From: Buddleja alternifolia
Taxonomy: Eukaryota > Streptophyta > Magnoliopsida > Lamiales > Scrophulariaceae
Assembly: GCA_019426215.1 (NCBI GenBank)
Contig: CM033395.1
Location: 2,115,501-2,179,500 of the forward strand
DNA: 64,000 nucleotides
Direction of reading: 5' to 3'
Positions 34,959 through 47,583 of the stretch are shown one piece after another (position 1 is the first letter of the stretch; each line of letters starts with the position of its first letter). A model generated the notes under the pieces. It searched no databases, was not told the origin of the DNA, and saw only the letters and a list, made by a program, of their open reading frames with translations. The position numbers and the translations under genes are program-made.

Positions 34959-37900
34959 TCACAAGAAAAATCTCCTCCGGCTGGTATCCATTTCAGGCTG
35001 CAATTAAAAAGAACGAAGAATTAAAAAATGTAGGTGATTAAATGATTCTTATAGAGTCCAATTTAATCACAGCCATCTGTTTTGTATTGTAGGCTCCACA
35101 TAGATCCCACCACATTTTAAGGGTTGTGATTGTTCCAGGGTCGGTATCCTGGAAGCTTCTAGACTAACAGCATAAGGCAATTACAAAAATATTGAAGAAT
35201 TACCTTGTGTACCCATTCATATTCACCTCCTTTTGTATCAAATGTTCCATGCTGAAGACTGATTAGCTTCAACGTGAATCGAGGACCGCATTCCTGCAAA
35301 TTTGAAATTACAAAAATGCAACATAATTGTCCATCATTCTGTTTGAGCGCCAAAGTTTTGACCAAAAGCTCAATGTAGACTTTTTAACTAACATGAAACT
35401 ATTAAGTGAAACACACGTGAGATCCTCAATGTGGTAAAAAATAGCAAGAAACTCCAACATAAAGCATTTAATAATAAATTAAAGGATTAAAATATCCGAG
35501 CACGGACATATTCAAAGATAAGCACGGACATATTCAAAGACAAGCAGAAAATGAAAGCAGATTGCTGTGTGGAATTATGTGGTGCTATAGTTAAGGTGAG
35601 TTGAGTCCAAAAGAATTCATATATCATCGATTCAAGTTTTTGTGTGGAGGGAGGAGAGGAGGGTGTTAAATGTTTCAAACACTTCACTTACTTTTTTTCG
35701 ATGCAACACTTCACTTACTAACTAAATACATAGTAAAAATTTGTTGTTTCTATACCATGTTAAGCTTGAATTCAATCAAAGAAACCATTCGTTTTATATG
35801 AATGAATATGTAAGAAATGAATCATCAGAAGCACAAACCTGAAGCCGGGCAATAACTTTCTCCTGAGTGATGGCCTCCTTATCCTTTTTTTCTTTACCCT
35901 TTGATTCAGGCTGTTTGCTTTCCTTTGTTTCGAAAATGTAACTTTTGCATGAAATGAAAGTAAAAATTAGATATCTAGGTCACAATTTAACCCATAACAG
36001 GGAAATAAGAAAAAAGGAGCAGCACACATGGATAAAGGTACACACCGGTGATGGCGGAAGAAAATAAAATCACGTTGATTATGGAAGGTAACAACTCTCC
36101 GACCACGGAAATTAGGGTCTTGTGGGAATAGAGACTGTATCATCCTAAACTTAGAAAACAATGGCAATATCAGTAAATTTCAAATACAAACATAAATTAT
36201 ACAGAGTCTGAAGGATAAACATGGACCAAAATTACAAATCGGTACTGAAAAGTGTCCTGAATTGTTAGTTGGTATGTTATGCTAAATCTAGAGCATAGAT
36301 CAGTTATATGTAGACATTTTATAACTTGGGATCAGCAATATTAATATTTACTCAACAGATCAGTTATATGTTTGCAATTGTTTGGGTTTTTCTTTTTTTG
36401 GTTTTGTGTGTTGGGGGGGAGGGGGGGTCAAAATCAAGGATAAATCCCTCAACAGGGCATTCCGTAACAAAAAAAAAGAAAAAACGCACATATATAAATA
36501 ATAATGATGAGGATTAAAAAAGGGGGATAATGTAAAAGAAGGTATTCTATCAAAGATTTTCTAATAGACTGAGATTTATCCCTTGTATTTCACCTTTCAT
36601 AAATAAATTAACTTTTTAAGCTACCGAAAATTACCTGCCTACACGATGGCCCAAACGTGTGGTGAAGTTTGTCAAAACTAACTCGGGCTGGTGACTGGTT
36701 GGATTTCCATGATTCTGTGAAGTTGTGAGAAGGCAAGGATAGAACGTTAAGTTAACAAATGAACAGATAAAGGAAAACAACAAACTCATGCACCGCACTG
36801 CAGTGACAATGACACAGATTCCAAGTTGGATAAAACTCAATATGACAAGATAATAGTGAACTATGAACACCAAAAAGATGCTAAAAGAGATTCATTTCAT
36901 TCTTCATTTCCTCAAAACTTTGTTTAGAAACAGAGAAAATGGAGAGAAATAAGCTGAATAAAAAAACAAATCATCATACCTTAAGGTCTTTGTGCAAAAC
37001 AAGATTTGAAAGCTTGAAGTGGGCGGTCGGGCCATCTGGTAACCCAATAATTAAAAGAGCATCTGCAGCAATTTACAAGAGTTAAAAACAAGTGAACTTT
37101 CCAGGATGATCCGAGAATAGCAGTTTGAGTCACTCCTTAATTGGTCCTAAACTCTACACCTCAACCCAACTTCCTTTTTATATCTTATAACTATGCACAT
37201 GAAATTTGATTTTACTATGCTAGACTTACTTTTACCCTTAAAAGTCTAGAAAGTATAATTTTTGGTAAACACATTTTCATAAAGATGGCCGGATTCAAAA
37301 TCTTAAGGACAAAACAAAATGGAACTTCATAAATCTCGATTCTGCTAATCCAAACTCCCATCCCCATATAAAAATCACATTTAATTTGCCTTCCATGTTC
37401 CAAAGGGGCTAAGAATGATAACTAAACATTCCAATTTATAAGAAGCATGATTTGAATTTTCAGCCATTACTTTTTTTTTTTGGCATGTTTATGAGCTCCA
37501 TACGCGCCACACTTCAAACATAAAGTATTAATAATTATTTTGCAAGTCAGGGTTAGGGTTAGAGCAGGGATTGACCTGGTTCCCGGCGGTTGGTGTGGAC
37601 AACTATGAGTGACGTGAAGTCTTTATTTCTTGCATAATGAACAATCTGCAGGAATGGTGACAAAACAGAATCAAAAATCGTGTCCTTGACAAACTGTATA
37701 AACCAACTCTGACCGCGTTTAATTGACTGTGCACATTAAAAAAAAGAAACCTTTTTCAGGTCATAGGTTCCTCTCTTGTAGTAGTGAGCATTGGGAATGA
37801 TAGAGAGAAGATCCTTGATAAAAGCAGGTCCCCTCTGCAGTTCAGATTCAGAAAAAGAAGTAAACATAAGCCTCACAGAGTAACTAATGAAAAGTCTAAG

Positions 37901-38637
37901 GTCGTGTTTCGATTGATGGATTTGGAACAAAGGATTTCAAATCACAATAACAAATTTATTGAGTTTGTTTTGATAATTTCAAGTAACAACAGATTTGAAA
38001 TGCTTGAGCTCCCATTTGAGGTATTTGTCGAGTCATTATGGTGAATCCACCAAATATAGAGTCATTTTATATTCTTCCACCAAATCCTACACACAATCCA
38101 ATTCCTTCCATCCAAATGCAACCTAATAGTACAACCTAATAGCTCAAAACGGAGCAGAATGATTTGAAATTCATCGTAACATGAAACTATCCAAATAATA
38201 TCAATGGATTTATAATTAGACTTGAACTCATTATCTCTCAATTACTTCAACCCAAACGCAACCGAATAGTACAACTTGGAAGACTGAGAAAGACATACCG
38301 TGGAATTGAAGCGGGCTGTGGTGATCAAGACCTTAGGAATGCAATCTTGTTTCAAAATGGAATTGAATTCATCGGCATCATTACCGGCAAAAAGCTCTTC
38401 GTCATCAGGCTTGCAGACAGTCTCATCCAATTCACGGGTGTTTTCAATGGTTCGTGGAGTTTGCTTGGGAGGAGGCTCCTCACCCAGCTCCAGGGCTCTC
38501 TTCTCCTCAGCTTCACGAGCCTTAACCTTCTTCTTCTTCTCCAACTTCTTCTGTTGCTTCAGCTTCGCATGGACAGCTGATCTCTTCTCCTTATTTTTAA
38601 TAGTCGATGGAAGTAAAGTCTGCTTTTCCTTCTTCAT
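34959..38637 (-). CDS. RPF1: RPF1-type Brix-domain ribosome biogenesis factor
   Basis: Nucleolar Brix protein acting in 60S pre-ribosome maturation and pre-rRNA processing (family knowledge). Nine exons: 38637-38299, 37834-37751, 37645-37576, 37062-36980, 36714-36635, 36144-36046, 35941-35839, 35293-35204, 34997-34959. All introns are GT..AG. The total is 987 nt, 328 residues, in frame to TGA. The N-terminus is Lys-rich ([20 protein letters not shown]). Then come [93 protein letters not shown] and [20 protein letters not shown], all of the Brix fold. It ends [12 protein letters not shown], the typical terminus. The start is the first ATG after the acceptor at 38681; the frame is open upstream of it, so a longer N-terminus is possible. 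A MITE lies in the first coding intron. Confidence 0.95.
36395..36428. repeat. G-run in RPF1 intron
   Basis: Two long G runs separated by one A (about 36412-36427 on the plus strand; C runs in the transcript), within the intron between exons 5 and 6. Prone to slippage and sequencing error. Confidence 0.6.
37900..38123. mobile_element. Tourist-like MITE in RPF1 intron
   Basis: 224 bp. Left end GGTCGTGTTTCGATTGATGG; right end, read as reverse complement, GGTTGCATTTGGATGGAAGG. Flanked by TAA on both sides (37897-37899; 38124-38126), as expected for PIF/Harbinger. A second related right end, ..CCCAAACGCAACC, ends near 38265 followed by GAATAGTACAAC, so the 3' end may be duplicated. Confidence 0.7.
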
Positions 38638-38681
38638 CTTCTTGGTTTTATCAGTCCCTTTTACTTCTTCTGTTTCAGTAT

Positions 38682-39899
38682 CTAGGGGGAAATACAAATC
38701 AAACAAATATTGACAAGGTTAAACCGGTGTATATGTGCACAGAACTATTCAGATACTTAACTCTATGGATAATGTCAAGAAGTAGCCCAAAAAAGGAGAT
38801 TCATTACACCCTCAAATGGAAATCAAATTGATCAATAAGCCTCCTTGTAATATTCTTACTTGAAATGTATATTTCATCAGTTTGACTATTTTGCATGCTT
38901 TTGTGCCTTTCATGACAAACTTACACTGATTCTCAATTCAAGGTGCCTGAACTTTATAAACACATCTAACATATTTATGAAAACGTCTCAGACCTAAAAA
39001 ATGATATTTATTCATAAGAACACTAATCATGGTTTCTTGCTACAGGCGCAAGTTATGAATGAACGATAAAATCATGCATTGATTTTAAATAAATCTTTCA
39101 CATCCCAAAATATCGAATGTGATTAAAGAGAAACAGAAATTTAGAACAATAATGGAGGAATGATAGGACAAGAAACTAATTAGGAAGGCACAAATCAATA
39201 TACACAATAAAGACCTAAGAATCAAACCTTAACAACTCTCCCCACGCCACAAAAATAAAATGCTTAGTATTGATAAACAACAAGGCTTATAGGACAAAAA
39301 TTGAACTTAAACACAAAATCGACTTGACTTTTTTTTTTTTTTTGATAAGAAATCGACTTGACTATTCATGATAATATAAAGCTAAAGCTCATAAAATTTC
39401 AAGAGTAGGGTTTTGCTAAAATAAAGAAAATTATGCAAAAATAAATAAACAAATTTGCAAAATAATTAGCTTCACTACCTATGTAACATTACAACGAAAA
39501 TACTCAAATATTCAGTTAAATATCGAACTCACTAAAAAAAAAAAAACCAAAAAAATTACTACATATGCAGCAAAACTTGTATCGCATCCACGAAATCTTT
39601 TTGTACTACCAAAGAGGCGCAGACCTAAAATTAGCGTGGTTTTACGGCGTCGTTTAGGTTCTCTGTCTCTACAAAATTTTCTCTCTGCTATCAATTAGCT
39701 TCTTTATTAATTTTTTTTCTTTTTTTTTTACATAAAAATTTTCTAGAAAACAGAGCTGACAGAAAATGGATGAACAAACCGATATTTGTGACAATATTGC
39801 AGCTAGACGATGTGAGGATTAAACGGATTTGTACTCAAATTTGTAAAGCTAGAATTCTACATAATGAGGCTTTGAAAACAATACGGCAGCCACCATTAC
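38682..39899 (-). other. Probable RPF1 5' UTR intron
   Basis: Lies between a candidate leader exon (donor AATAG|GTAATG at 39900/39899) and the acceptor (CCCCTAG) at 38682. No ATG-started exon fitting the required phase was found inside. AT-rich, no bounded transposon. Confidence 0.45.
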
Positions 39900-40015
39900 C
39901 TATTGACCTTCAATAGCTTGAAAACTTGTATGCAATATCCGTTTCTTGCCGCCGGCCGTCGAGTTAGTACGCCGCCGCCGCAGCCGTCGCTAGAGAGAGA
40001 GAGAGAGGAGTTAGA
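39900..40015 (-). promoter_or_regulatory. Candidate RPF1 leader exon
   Basis: Minus-strand block with a CTCTCTCTCT tract and GCGGCGGCGG-rich segment, and no ATG. It ends at a donor, AATAG|GTAATG. Composition and position fit a plant 5' UTR. Transcription would start near 40015. Confidence 0.45.
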
Positions 40016-40575
40016 GAAGGGCTTTGTTGAGCTGAGCCTAAGAATTTTCCTTTTGGGCCTAATTTGTATTATTTGGTGTATATTTTTGGACTAAGGCCCA
40101 ACTTTATCTTATATACCATATAAATACATGATGAGATAACAAAAGGCCAAAAGACATGTTCAGCTTAGTAGTGTTGTTATATTTATTCTTGGGGACTTTA
40201 GTAGAGAATCATAAAACAAGAAATAACAATGTCTCTGGTGTCCGTGTAGCATAAATAATGTGTGTATATATATATATATATATAGAGGGTCAAGATCTAA
40301 TACATACTCTATATTAGATAAGATATAAGACCCAATTTACACCATTGGATCCAATAAATCCAACAGTCCAAAAAAAAAACAAAAAACAGGCGAGAAAATT
40401 GGTTCCAATTGGATCAGGGGTATAATAGCCAAATGACATCATTATACAGCATCTACCTACCAAAAATAACGGCACAGAATCTCCTTAAAATCTCTCAAAT
40501 TGAAGCGCACAAAATCTCCCCTACAATCTCTCAACTTGTTGCCAAATTGAAAGCTTCAAGAATTGGGAACTGAGT

Positions 40576-40713
40576 ATGATGAGATGCGATGGATTAGGGC
40601 AAGAATTTGCAGAGGATAATTCGATTGGAATGAAGAAGATTAATCATAGCGTGCCTGAGAATAGTGATGACAGAAAGAATGATCAGAAGCTTGATTTGTC
40701 TCTTCATTTGTAG
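40576..40713 (+). other. Small open frame, possible captured gene fragment
   Basis: 45 codons from ATG to TAG, starting MMRCDGLGQEFAEDN and ending QKLDLSLHL. The LDLSL end has the LxLxL spacing of the plant EAR repression motif. The region around it (about 40470-40740) is less AT-rich than the rest of the element, which suggests captured host exon sequence. No domain is recognised, and it may be chance. Confidence 0.25.
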
Positions 40714-40849
40714 AAGACGAGATATGGTTACGGCTATTTTTTCAGGAAGGAATTAAGCCATCGGAGATATGATTTGTTGTGTCGATTAGCTATTGATTGG
40801 GGCTAAATAATGTGTTTTTGTTGATTTGATATACATATTTGTGTAATAG

Positions 40850-41830
40850 ATGCTGTACATTGTTAAATTAGTTGGTGTATTGTAATTGTATGATGTATAA
40901 ACACACATTATATAATGAGTTATATGATACTATATACTGGGTTATAAGATACTGTATAAATGTATGATGTATACAAACACACTGTATAATTGGTTATAAG
41001 ATAATGTATAATGTGTTATAATATACTATATAGTGGTTTATAAGATACTGTATAATGGTTTGAAATCACTAATTGTATGTCACTAATCACACACTGTATA
41101 TCACCATTGTATTTACTGTATATTTGTTTATTAGCTATTGTATAATGGATTAATTAGCTATTGATAATGTTTATTGGCTATTGTATTCACTGTATAATGG
41201 GATATATGATACTGCATATTGGTTTATATGATACTGTATAATGGCTTATAAGATATTGTATAATGATTTATAAGATTGTAACTGTATGATGTATAAATAC
41301 ACACTGTGTAATGGGTTATAAGATACTGTATAATGTGTTATAACATACTGTATAGTTGTTTATAAGATACTATATAATGGTTTGAAATCACTAATTATGT
41401 GTCACTAATCACACACTGTATATCGTCGTTGTATCTACTGTATAATGGTTTATAAGCTACTGTATAATGTGTTATAAGCTACTGTATGATGGTTTAAAAT
41501 CACTAACTGTGACTGTATAATGGGTTATAAGATACTGTATAATGTGTTATAACATACTGTATACTAGATTATAAGATACTGTGTAATGGTTTATAAGATT
41601 GTAACTGTACGAAGTATACAAACACACTGTATAATTGGTTATAAGATGCTGTATAATGTGTTATAATATACTGTATAGTGGTTTATAAGATATTGTATAA
41701 TGGTTTGAAATCACTAATTGTATGTCACTAATCACACACTGTATATCACCGTTGTATTTACTGTATAATGATTTATAAACTACTGTATAATGGTTTATAA
41801 GCTACTGTATGACGGTTTAAAATCAATTAA
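40850..41830. repeat. Degenerate tandem array of ACTGTATAATGG-type units
   Basis: Dozens of imperfect units built on TATAAGATACTGTATAATGG, with larger-order copies that also include TTTGAAATCACTAATTGTAT and ATGTATACAAACACACTGTA blocks. Non-coding. It fills the interior of the long-TIR element. Confidence 0.85.
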
Positions 41831-42484
41831 ATTGTGATGTTTTCTTCCCCTTCTTCATTTCTTCTCTCCCTGTCTCCTATTCTGTATGTATGTATGTATG
41901 TATGTAATGCCGACCAACACTACGAATATGACAACAATATGCACCTCCTTTTTTATTTTTTAAAAATAAATAAATAATTGTTTTCACACCTTGAATCACA
42001 AACTAATAAAACTTTTTCATTTATTTCTTTCTCCTTTACAGCTTCACAGAAGAAGCAATTTTTTTCTATGGCTAAATATGCTCTGTTTACTACGTTTCAA
42101 CAGTAGCGATATTATACATATCCCTTCACATACAATTTGTAATTGGAAAGAAAAAATGAATTGAGAAAAGAATATGTTATTGGAAGGAATAATTAAAAAG
42201 GGAAGAGGAATCTATTATTGCATATAATAAGGGATTTGATTTTGATCCTGCATGTTATTTGCATGGGTTTGTTAGACCTATTGACTAAAATGCCCCTATC
42301 ATCATTAAATTAAAGATTAAAACCGAAATAATGGCTTTAATTATGGACCTTGGGATCAAATGGTTTAAATGGTCTAGATTGAGTCTTATATCTTACTTAA
42401 AGTATAGAGATGCATTTGATCCATACCCTATATATATGTATATAATTATACATATTATACATTTATCGTTTATATAGACGTTTC

Positions 42485-42658
42485 TGTTAGATAATATAAT
42501 ATTTTTCTAGTATTTATGTTAATTAGGTTTCTTTATGTTTACTTGTATTTATCTTTTCCTTGTTTATAGTTAGGTTTCTTGTTTACCAAGTAAATATATC
42601 TCTATAAATATGTTACTCAATAATATAAGTTCCCTACGGAGTTTTCTCTAATCTAACA
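42485..42658 (+). mobile_element. Solo LTR of a short-LTR (TRIM-like) retrotransposon, 174 bp
   Basis: Begins TGTTAGAT and ends ATCTAACA. Target duplication GTTTC at 42480-42484 and 42659-42663. The internal order (TATATCTCTATAAATATG, then CAATAATATAAGTTCC) fits the promoter/leader end of a small Copia or TRIM LTR. Confidence 0.82.
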
Positions 42659-43062
42659 GTTTCCTCACCCTATCGTACTCTAAATTTTTTTAAGAATTAT
42701 CGTGTCTTATATCCATATCATATCGTGTTTGTGTCTCCGTGCAACTTTAAAATGTAAGATATGATAGTGTATTATATACGGTAAATTTCATTTTACGCCC
42801 CTTAAGTTATAATTGAAAATGAGATTGTCTCCACTATCTTTTCGTTGTTATTATTTTGGTCCCTCAGATGTTTTTTAATTTATTTAACTGTAAAATTATT
42901 TTAAAACTATTATTGCTTTACTTAGTTCGCATCAAAACCTAGCGTTGCACTACGAGTCGATGGCTAGAGCTCAAAACTCCTCGAGTTTTTTAACAAATCG
43001 AGATAGAGTCTAAAGATACATATTTGAAAGTTGTTTGCTGTCTCACGAGCTCACATATGTGA

Positions 43063-43111
<49 letters not shown>
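43063..43111. repeat. (TA)n microsatellite
   Basis: About 24 TA units. The paralogous site in unit 2 (46639-46686) is shorter and interrupted, so the tract has changed since the duplication. Confidence 0.9.
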
Positions 43112-43112
<1 letters not shown>

Positions 43113-43625
43113 CTCGAGCTCGTATCAATTTCGTTGAGTTAGAACCGAGTACGACTCGAGTAGAATTAGATGATACAATGGATATTAGGAAAAAGACTAC
43201 CTATTACCTTCTGATGATGAACAATATACATTAACAATAATATTTATGTATTAAATCACAATTTTTAGTAAAGGTATGTTATATATTATCCAATACGAGT
43301 CCAAAATACCCAAGTTACATCCAAGATTGACTGCCAATGAAATCGGACGAAAGAATAGGGAAATTCCGTATAAAACCGCTACACAATGACCTAAAATTGT
43401 ATTTATATGTTGTTGGCACCGGATCCAAGGAGATCGCGACACGTGTAATGATCCTATAGCGGGTCACGTGCTCTCTTTAATTGGGCACTTGAAACTTCGG
43501 GTCAATCCGGGTCTTCGAGTCGAGTTCGTCAACTCGTGGTTGGGAGATCCGACCCGACTCCCAAAGTAGAGTCCATATCTTGCTGACGTGTAATGTGGTC
43601 CACCGGGATTATTTTATCCCACATC

Positions 43626-44670
43626 TAGGGGTGGGCGTTCGGATGGGATTTTCGGGTTCGGGTTGTTCGGGTTTGGGTTATTCGGTTTTCGGGTAGTGAA
43701 ACATGAAAAACGAATCCGAACCGATTTTCTCGGTTTAATCGGGTTTGGGTTTAATCGGGTTCGGTTCGGGTTTGGGTTTTTTGATATTTTTGAAAAAAAA
43801 AGTTTGGGTCGAATTTTTCGGGCCTCTACAACTCTAATTTTCATTAAATCAAGGACCAAAAATTAATTTGTAAATATTTAACTGAATATTTTATGTAGTA
43901 GTCATCTAAAACTTAGCATGTAATTAATTAGCATTATCAATGACGATTAATTGAATGCACCTCAAAAGAAAAAATAGTAACTGATTACATATACCTTCAA
44001 TAAATAATAGATTATAAGTTTAAAATTATACTTAATACATATTAAAATATTAAAAGTAACATTCTCTTTGTTAACAAACATTATTCTAGAATATATTTAT
44101 AGGTTGATTAAAGAAAGCACAATTATGAATATATATCCAATAAATCGATTTGATTAATTAACAATTAACATTCTCCTTGGAGTTTTATAATCTTACCCTT
44201 GAAATCAAAATAAAATGAATGCAAAATTATTTTGGTGTTGTAGCCACAAAAATAGATTGGGGGAGAGTTTATATTATATCATCGGAACCAACTTAAAATC
44301 CATATTTTTCTTGATGGAGCATATAAATTATCTCGAACATCAATATATAATATATTCTGGAGCTCATAAGATAATACTGATAAATATTTCAACCTAATTG
44401 AGTATAATTATATTTTTTATTTGACATGTAACAAAAAAAATATAGATATATATATATTTTTATTTTATTTCGGGTAATTCGGGTACCCGAATTACCCGAA
44501 ACAACTGAAAATTAGAACCCGAACCCGAACCCGAACCCGAACCCGAACATCACTATTCCGAACCCGAATAACCCAAATCCGATTATTTGCCCGATTTACC
44601 CGATCTGATTAGTCTGAACCCGATCAGGTCGGTTCGGATCCGAATTACCCGATCTGAACGCCCATTCCTA
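43626..44670. mobile_element. hAT-type MITE, 1045 bp
   Basis: Terminal repeats TAGGGGTGGGCGTTCGGAT (left) and TAGGAATGGGCGTTCAGAT (right, reverse complement). Perfect 8-bp target duplication CCCACATC at 43618-43625 and 44671-44678. Unit 2 has the single uninterrupted CCCACATC at 47190-47197. Both subterminal regions are rich in GGGTTCGGGTT-type repeats, and a 28-base perfect palindrome centred on GGGTACCC sits at 44471-44498. Open frames are artefacts of these repeats. Confidence 0.92.
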
Positions 44671-45063
44671 CCCACATCACCTTACTACACTATCTAATCA
44701 ATTTACCACCACACAGTACCAATCAATATGAATAGATGAAGAATATATAATTTGATTTATTATATTTAAATAGTTGACGAAAAAATTATGTAACATTTGT
44801 ACTTGCTTTATATAATTCTTGGATCGATCATAAGATTTATTTTCCCTTTTTAGTTACGGGTCAAATTACATTTCATTGAACCACAAGAAAAACTACAATT
44901 ATTCGAAGCATAATAACATAAAACACCAGTGGGCCTTTGTTTTTGCTAAATTAATTAAATATGAGAAAATGAATACTTTTCCCTTCTTTTTTAACTTATA
45001 TTGTATTTAACTTTAGAACAAATTTGGCATCGGGTGTCATTTTTGAATTCCGTTGAAACACTC

Positions 45064-45643
45064 GGGCTATGTTTGTTTAATTTGTGTTTTCAAACCCATA
45101 TTTTCATTTTCAATCTCATGTAAAAATGAAAATACAGACTTTACACCATTCTCATTTGCAAATACATCTATTTTCATTTCCACTTTCACATTCTCCAATA
45201 ACTACACTTCACTTTATCAAATCACACTCACATTTTTCTTTCTCTCACATCTCCTTCTAAAAGTCCATATTTTCGGCAGCAATTGTAGTGCTATAGTGGA
45301 AAAAAATACATGGTTTTAACCTTCATCAGGCACGTGCACATTTTAAAACCCATTTTGAGTATTTTTAATGCTCTTTTTGGGATCGATTTTCATCATTTTT
45401 ACTTATAAATATATTTAATCAATATATCATTAACAATTATTTTACATATATTATTCACATAATCATTATTTTTAACTAACTCAATCATTTCATGTATCAT
45501 CAATTCATCAATTCCAACAAATTTTAAAAACACAACCAAACATGCTTATATTATATTTTCACACAAAAATAAAAAAACTCATTCTCCCACATATTTTAGA
45601 AAATGACGGTTAAAAATGAAATGAGAACACATCCAAACAGAGC
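45064..45643. mobile_element. MITE in duplication unit 1, ~580 bp
   Basis: Left end GGGCTATGTTTG; right end reads, reversed, GCTCTGTTTGGATGTG. CTC flanks both sides (45061-45063; 45644-45646). The same element is in unit 2 (48170-48740), so it predates the duplication. Interior non-coding. Confidence 0.7.
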
Positions 45644-45882
45644 CTCAAAATCTAGAGAGGGCATAGTGATGCCAAAAGACGGAGGAGACACTCTCATTTT
45701 CAATTATAGTTCACAAGGGCAATAGTATATTATTCATCATTAAACTAACTTATCATAACAATACTTTATTCAATAGAAACTCTATTTATTATATATATAA
45801 GTTACTTCGATTGAAAGGGAATAAATCCAAGGAATTGTTTTGTTATTGTGCTTAAATGATAACCAATTCTAGTGATGACACC

Positions 45883-46230
45883 TGATATAGGTCGGAAATT
45901 AATTCTCCCTTTACAGTCAGGATGACTTTGCAAAGACGAACCAAAACTAACCACATAAAGATTATAGACTGCACTCGAGGTATCGAGCTGCCTACGTACC
46001 ACACTGGGATCAAGTCTAATGTAATTCCAAGTTAATGTATGATTTTCCTATTATATAGCTGATTCGTATACAAGTTATCCCAAATTTATATATATGAGAT
46101 CGTATTGTCAAATCTTAGTCTGAATACGAAGATACGAGCAAGCTTACGAGTGTATTAAATGTTGTCCTCTCTCCCTTTCTCTTTCATAAATGCGGGTATT
46201 TATAGTGTTCATCCATACTGGACAACTACT
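45883..46230. other. Spacer between duplication units, LTR-like fragment
   Basis: Unique 348 bp. It includes a block similar in style to plant LTR text (ACTCGAGGTATCGAGCTGCC, then a TATTTATAG box near 46197 preceded by a CTCTCTCC tract). No TG..CA bounds and no TSD, so origin as a retroelement fragment is only a guess. Confidence 0.3.
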
Positions 46231-47583
46231 GTTTCCTCACATTATCGTACTCTAATTTTTTTTAAGAATTATCGTGTCTTATATCCATATCGTATCGTGT
46301 TTGTGTTTCCATACAACTAAAAAATGTAAGATATGATAGTGTATTATATACGGTAAATTTCATTTTATGCCCCTTAAGTTATAATTGAAAATGAGATTGT
46401 CTCCACTATCTTTTCGTTGTTATTATTTTGGCCCCTCAGATGTTTTTAATTTATTAAACTGTAAAATTCTTTTAAATCTATTATTGTTTTACTTAGTTCG
46501 CATCAAAACCTAGCGTTGCACTACGAGTCGGGATGGCTAGAGCTCAAAACTTCTCGAGTTTTTTAACAAATCGAGATAGAGTCTAATGATACATATTTGA
46601 AAGTTGTTTGCTGTCTCATGAGCTCACATATGTGAGAATATATATATATATATGTATAATTGTATATGTATATATATATATATATATTGCTCGAGCTCGT
46701 ATCAATTTTGTTAAGTTAGAACCGAGTACAACTCGAGTAGAATTAGAAGATACAATGGATATTAGGAAAAAGACTACCTAATACCTTCTGATGGTGAACA
46801 ATATACATTAACAATAATATTTATGTATTAAATCACAATTTTTAGTAAAGGTATGTTATATTGTCCAATACGAGTCCAAAATACTCAAGTTACATCCAAG
46901 ATTGACTGCCAATGAAACCGGAGGAAAGAATAAGGAAATTCCGCATAAAACCGCTACACAATGACCTAAAATTGTATTTATATGTTGTTGGCACCGGATC
47001 CAAGGAGATCGCAACACGTGTAATGATCTTAGCGGGTCACGTGCTCTCTTTAATTGTGCACTTGAAACTTCGGGTCAATCCGGGTCTTCGAATCGAGTTC
47101 ATCAACTCGGGGTCGGGTGATCGACCCGACTCCCAAGATAGAGTCCCTATCTTGCTGACGTGTAATGGAGTCCACCGAGGTTATTTTATCCCACATCACC
47201 TTCCTATACTATTTAATCAATTTACCACCACACAATACCAATCAATATGAATAGATGAAGAATATATAATTTGATTTATTATATTTAAATAGTTGACGAA
47301 AAAATTATGTAACATTTGTACTTGTTTTATATAATTCTTGGATTGATCATAAGATTTATTTTCCGTTTTTAGTTACGGGTCAAATTACATTTCATTGAAC
47401 CACTAGAAAAAGTGCAATTATTCGAAGTCATAATAACATAAAACACCAGTGGGCCTTTGTTTTTGCTAAATTAATTAAATACGAGAAAATGAATACTTTT
47501 CCCTCCTTTTTTAACTTATATTGTATTTAACTTTAGAACAAATTTGGCATCGGGTGTCATTTTTGAATTTTGTTGAAACACTC

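Larger units (their letters stand above)
40286..42429. mobile_element. Non-autonomous long-TIR element, ~2.1 kb
   Basis: Left end AGGGTCAAGATCTAATACAT; right end as reverse complement AGGGTATGGATCAAATGCAT. Homology runs on for about 60-70 bp, including TAAGATATAAGAC and ACCATT. Both flanks are (TA)n so the TSD cannot be read cleanly. Long degenerate TIRs suggest a Mutator-like element. The interior holds a small open frame (40576-40713) and a long degenerate tandem array. Confidence 0.65.
42659..45882. repeat. Segmental direct duplication, unit 1
   Basis: Aligns base for base with 46231-48931 from GTTTCCTCAC to AATTCTAGTGATGACACC, apart from insertions and a TA-microsatellite difference. It contains no recognisable gene. 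Unit 1 alone carries the hAT-type MITE at 43626-44670; it lacks the MITE found at 47584-48166 in unit 2. Confidence 0.9.

Noticed and set aside
39512..39694. Basic 60-codon minus-strand frame as first RPF1 exon
   Set aside because: No donor in the phase required by the acceptor at 38681; a leader exon without ATG at 39900-40015 fits better.
46912..47250. 112-codon plus-strand frame in duplication unit 2
   Set aside because: The paralogous stretch in unit 1 is frame-shifted and stopped; no domain.
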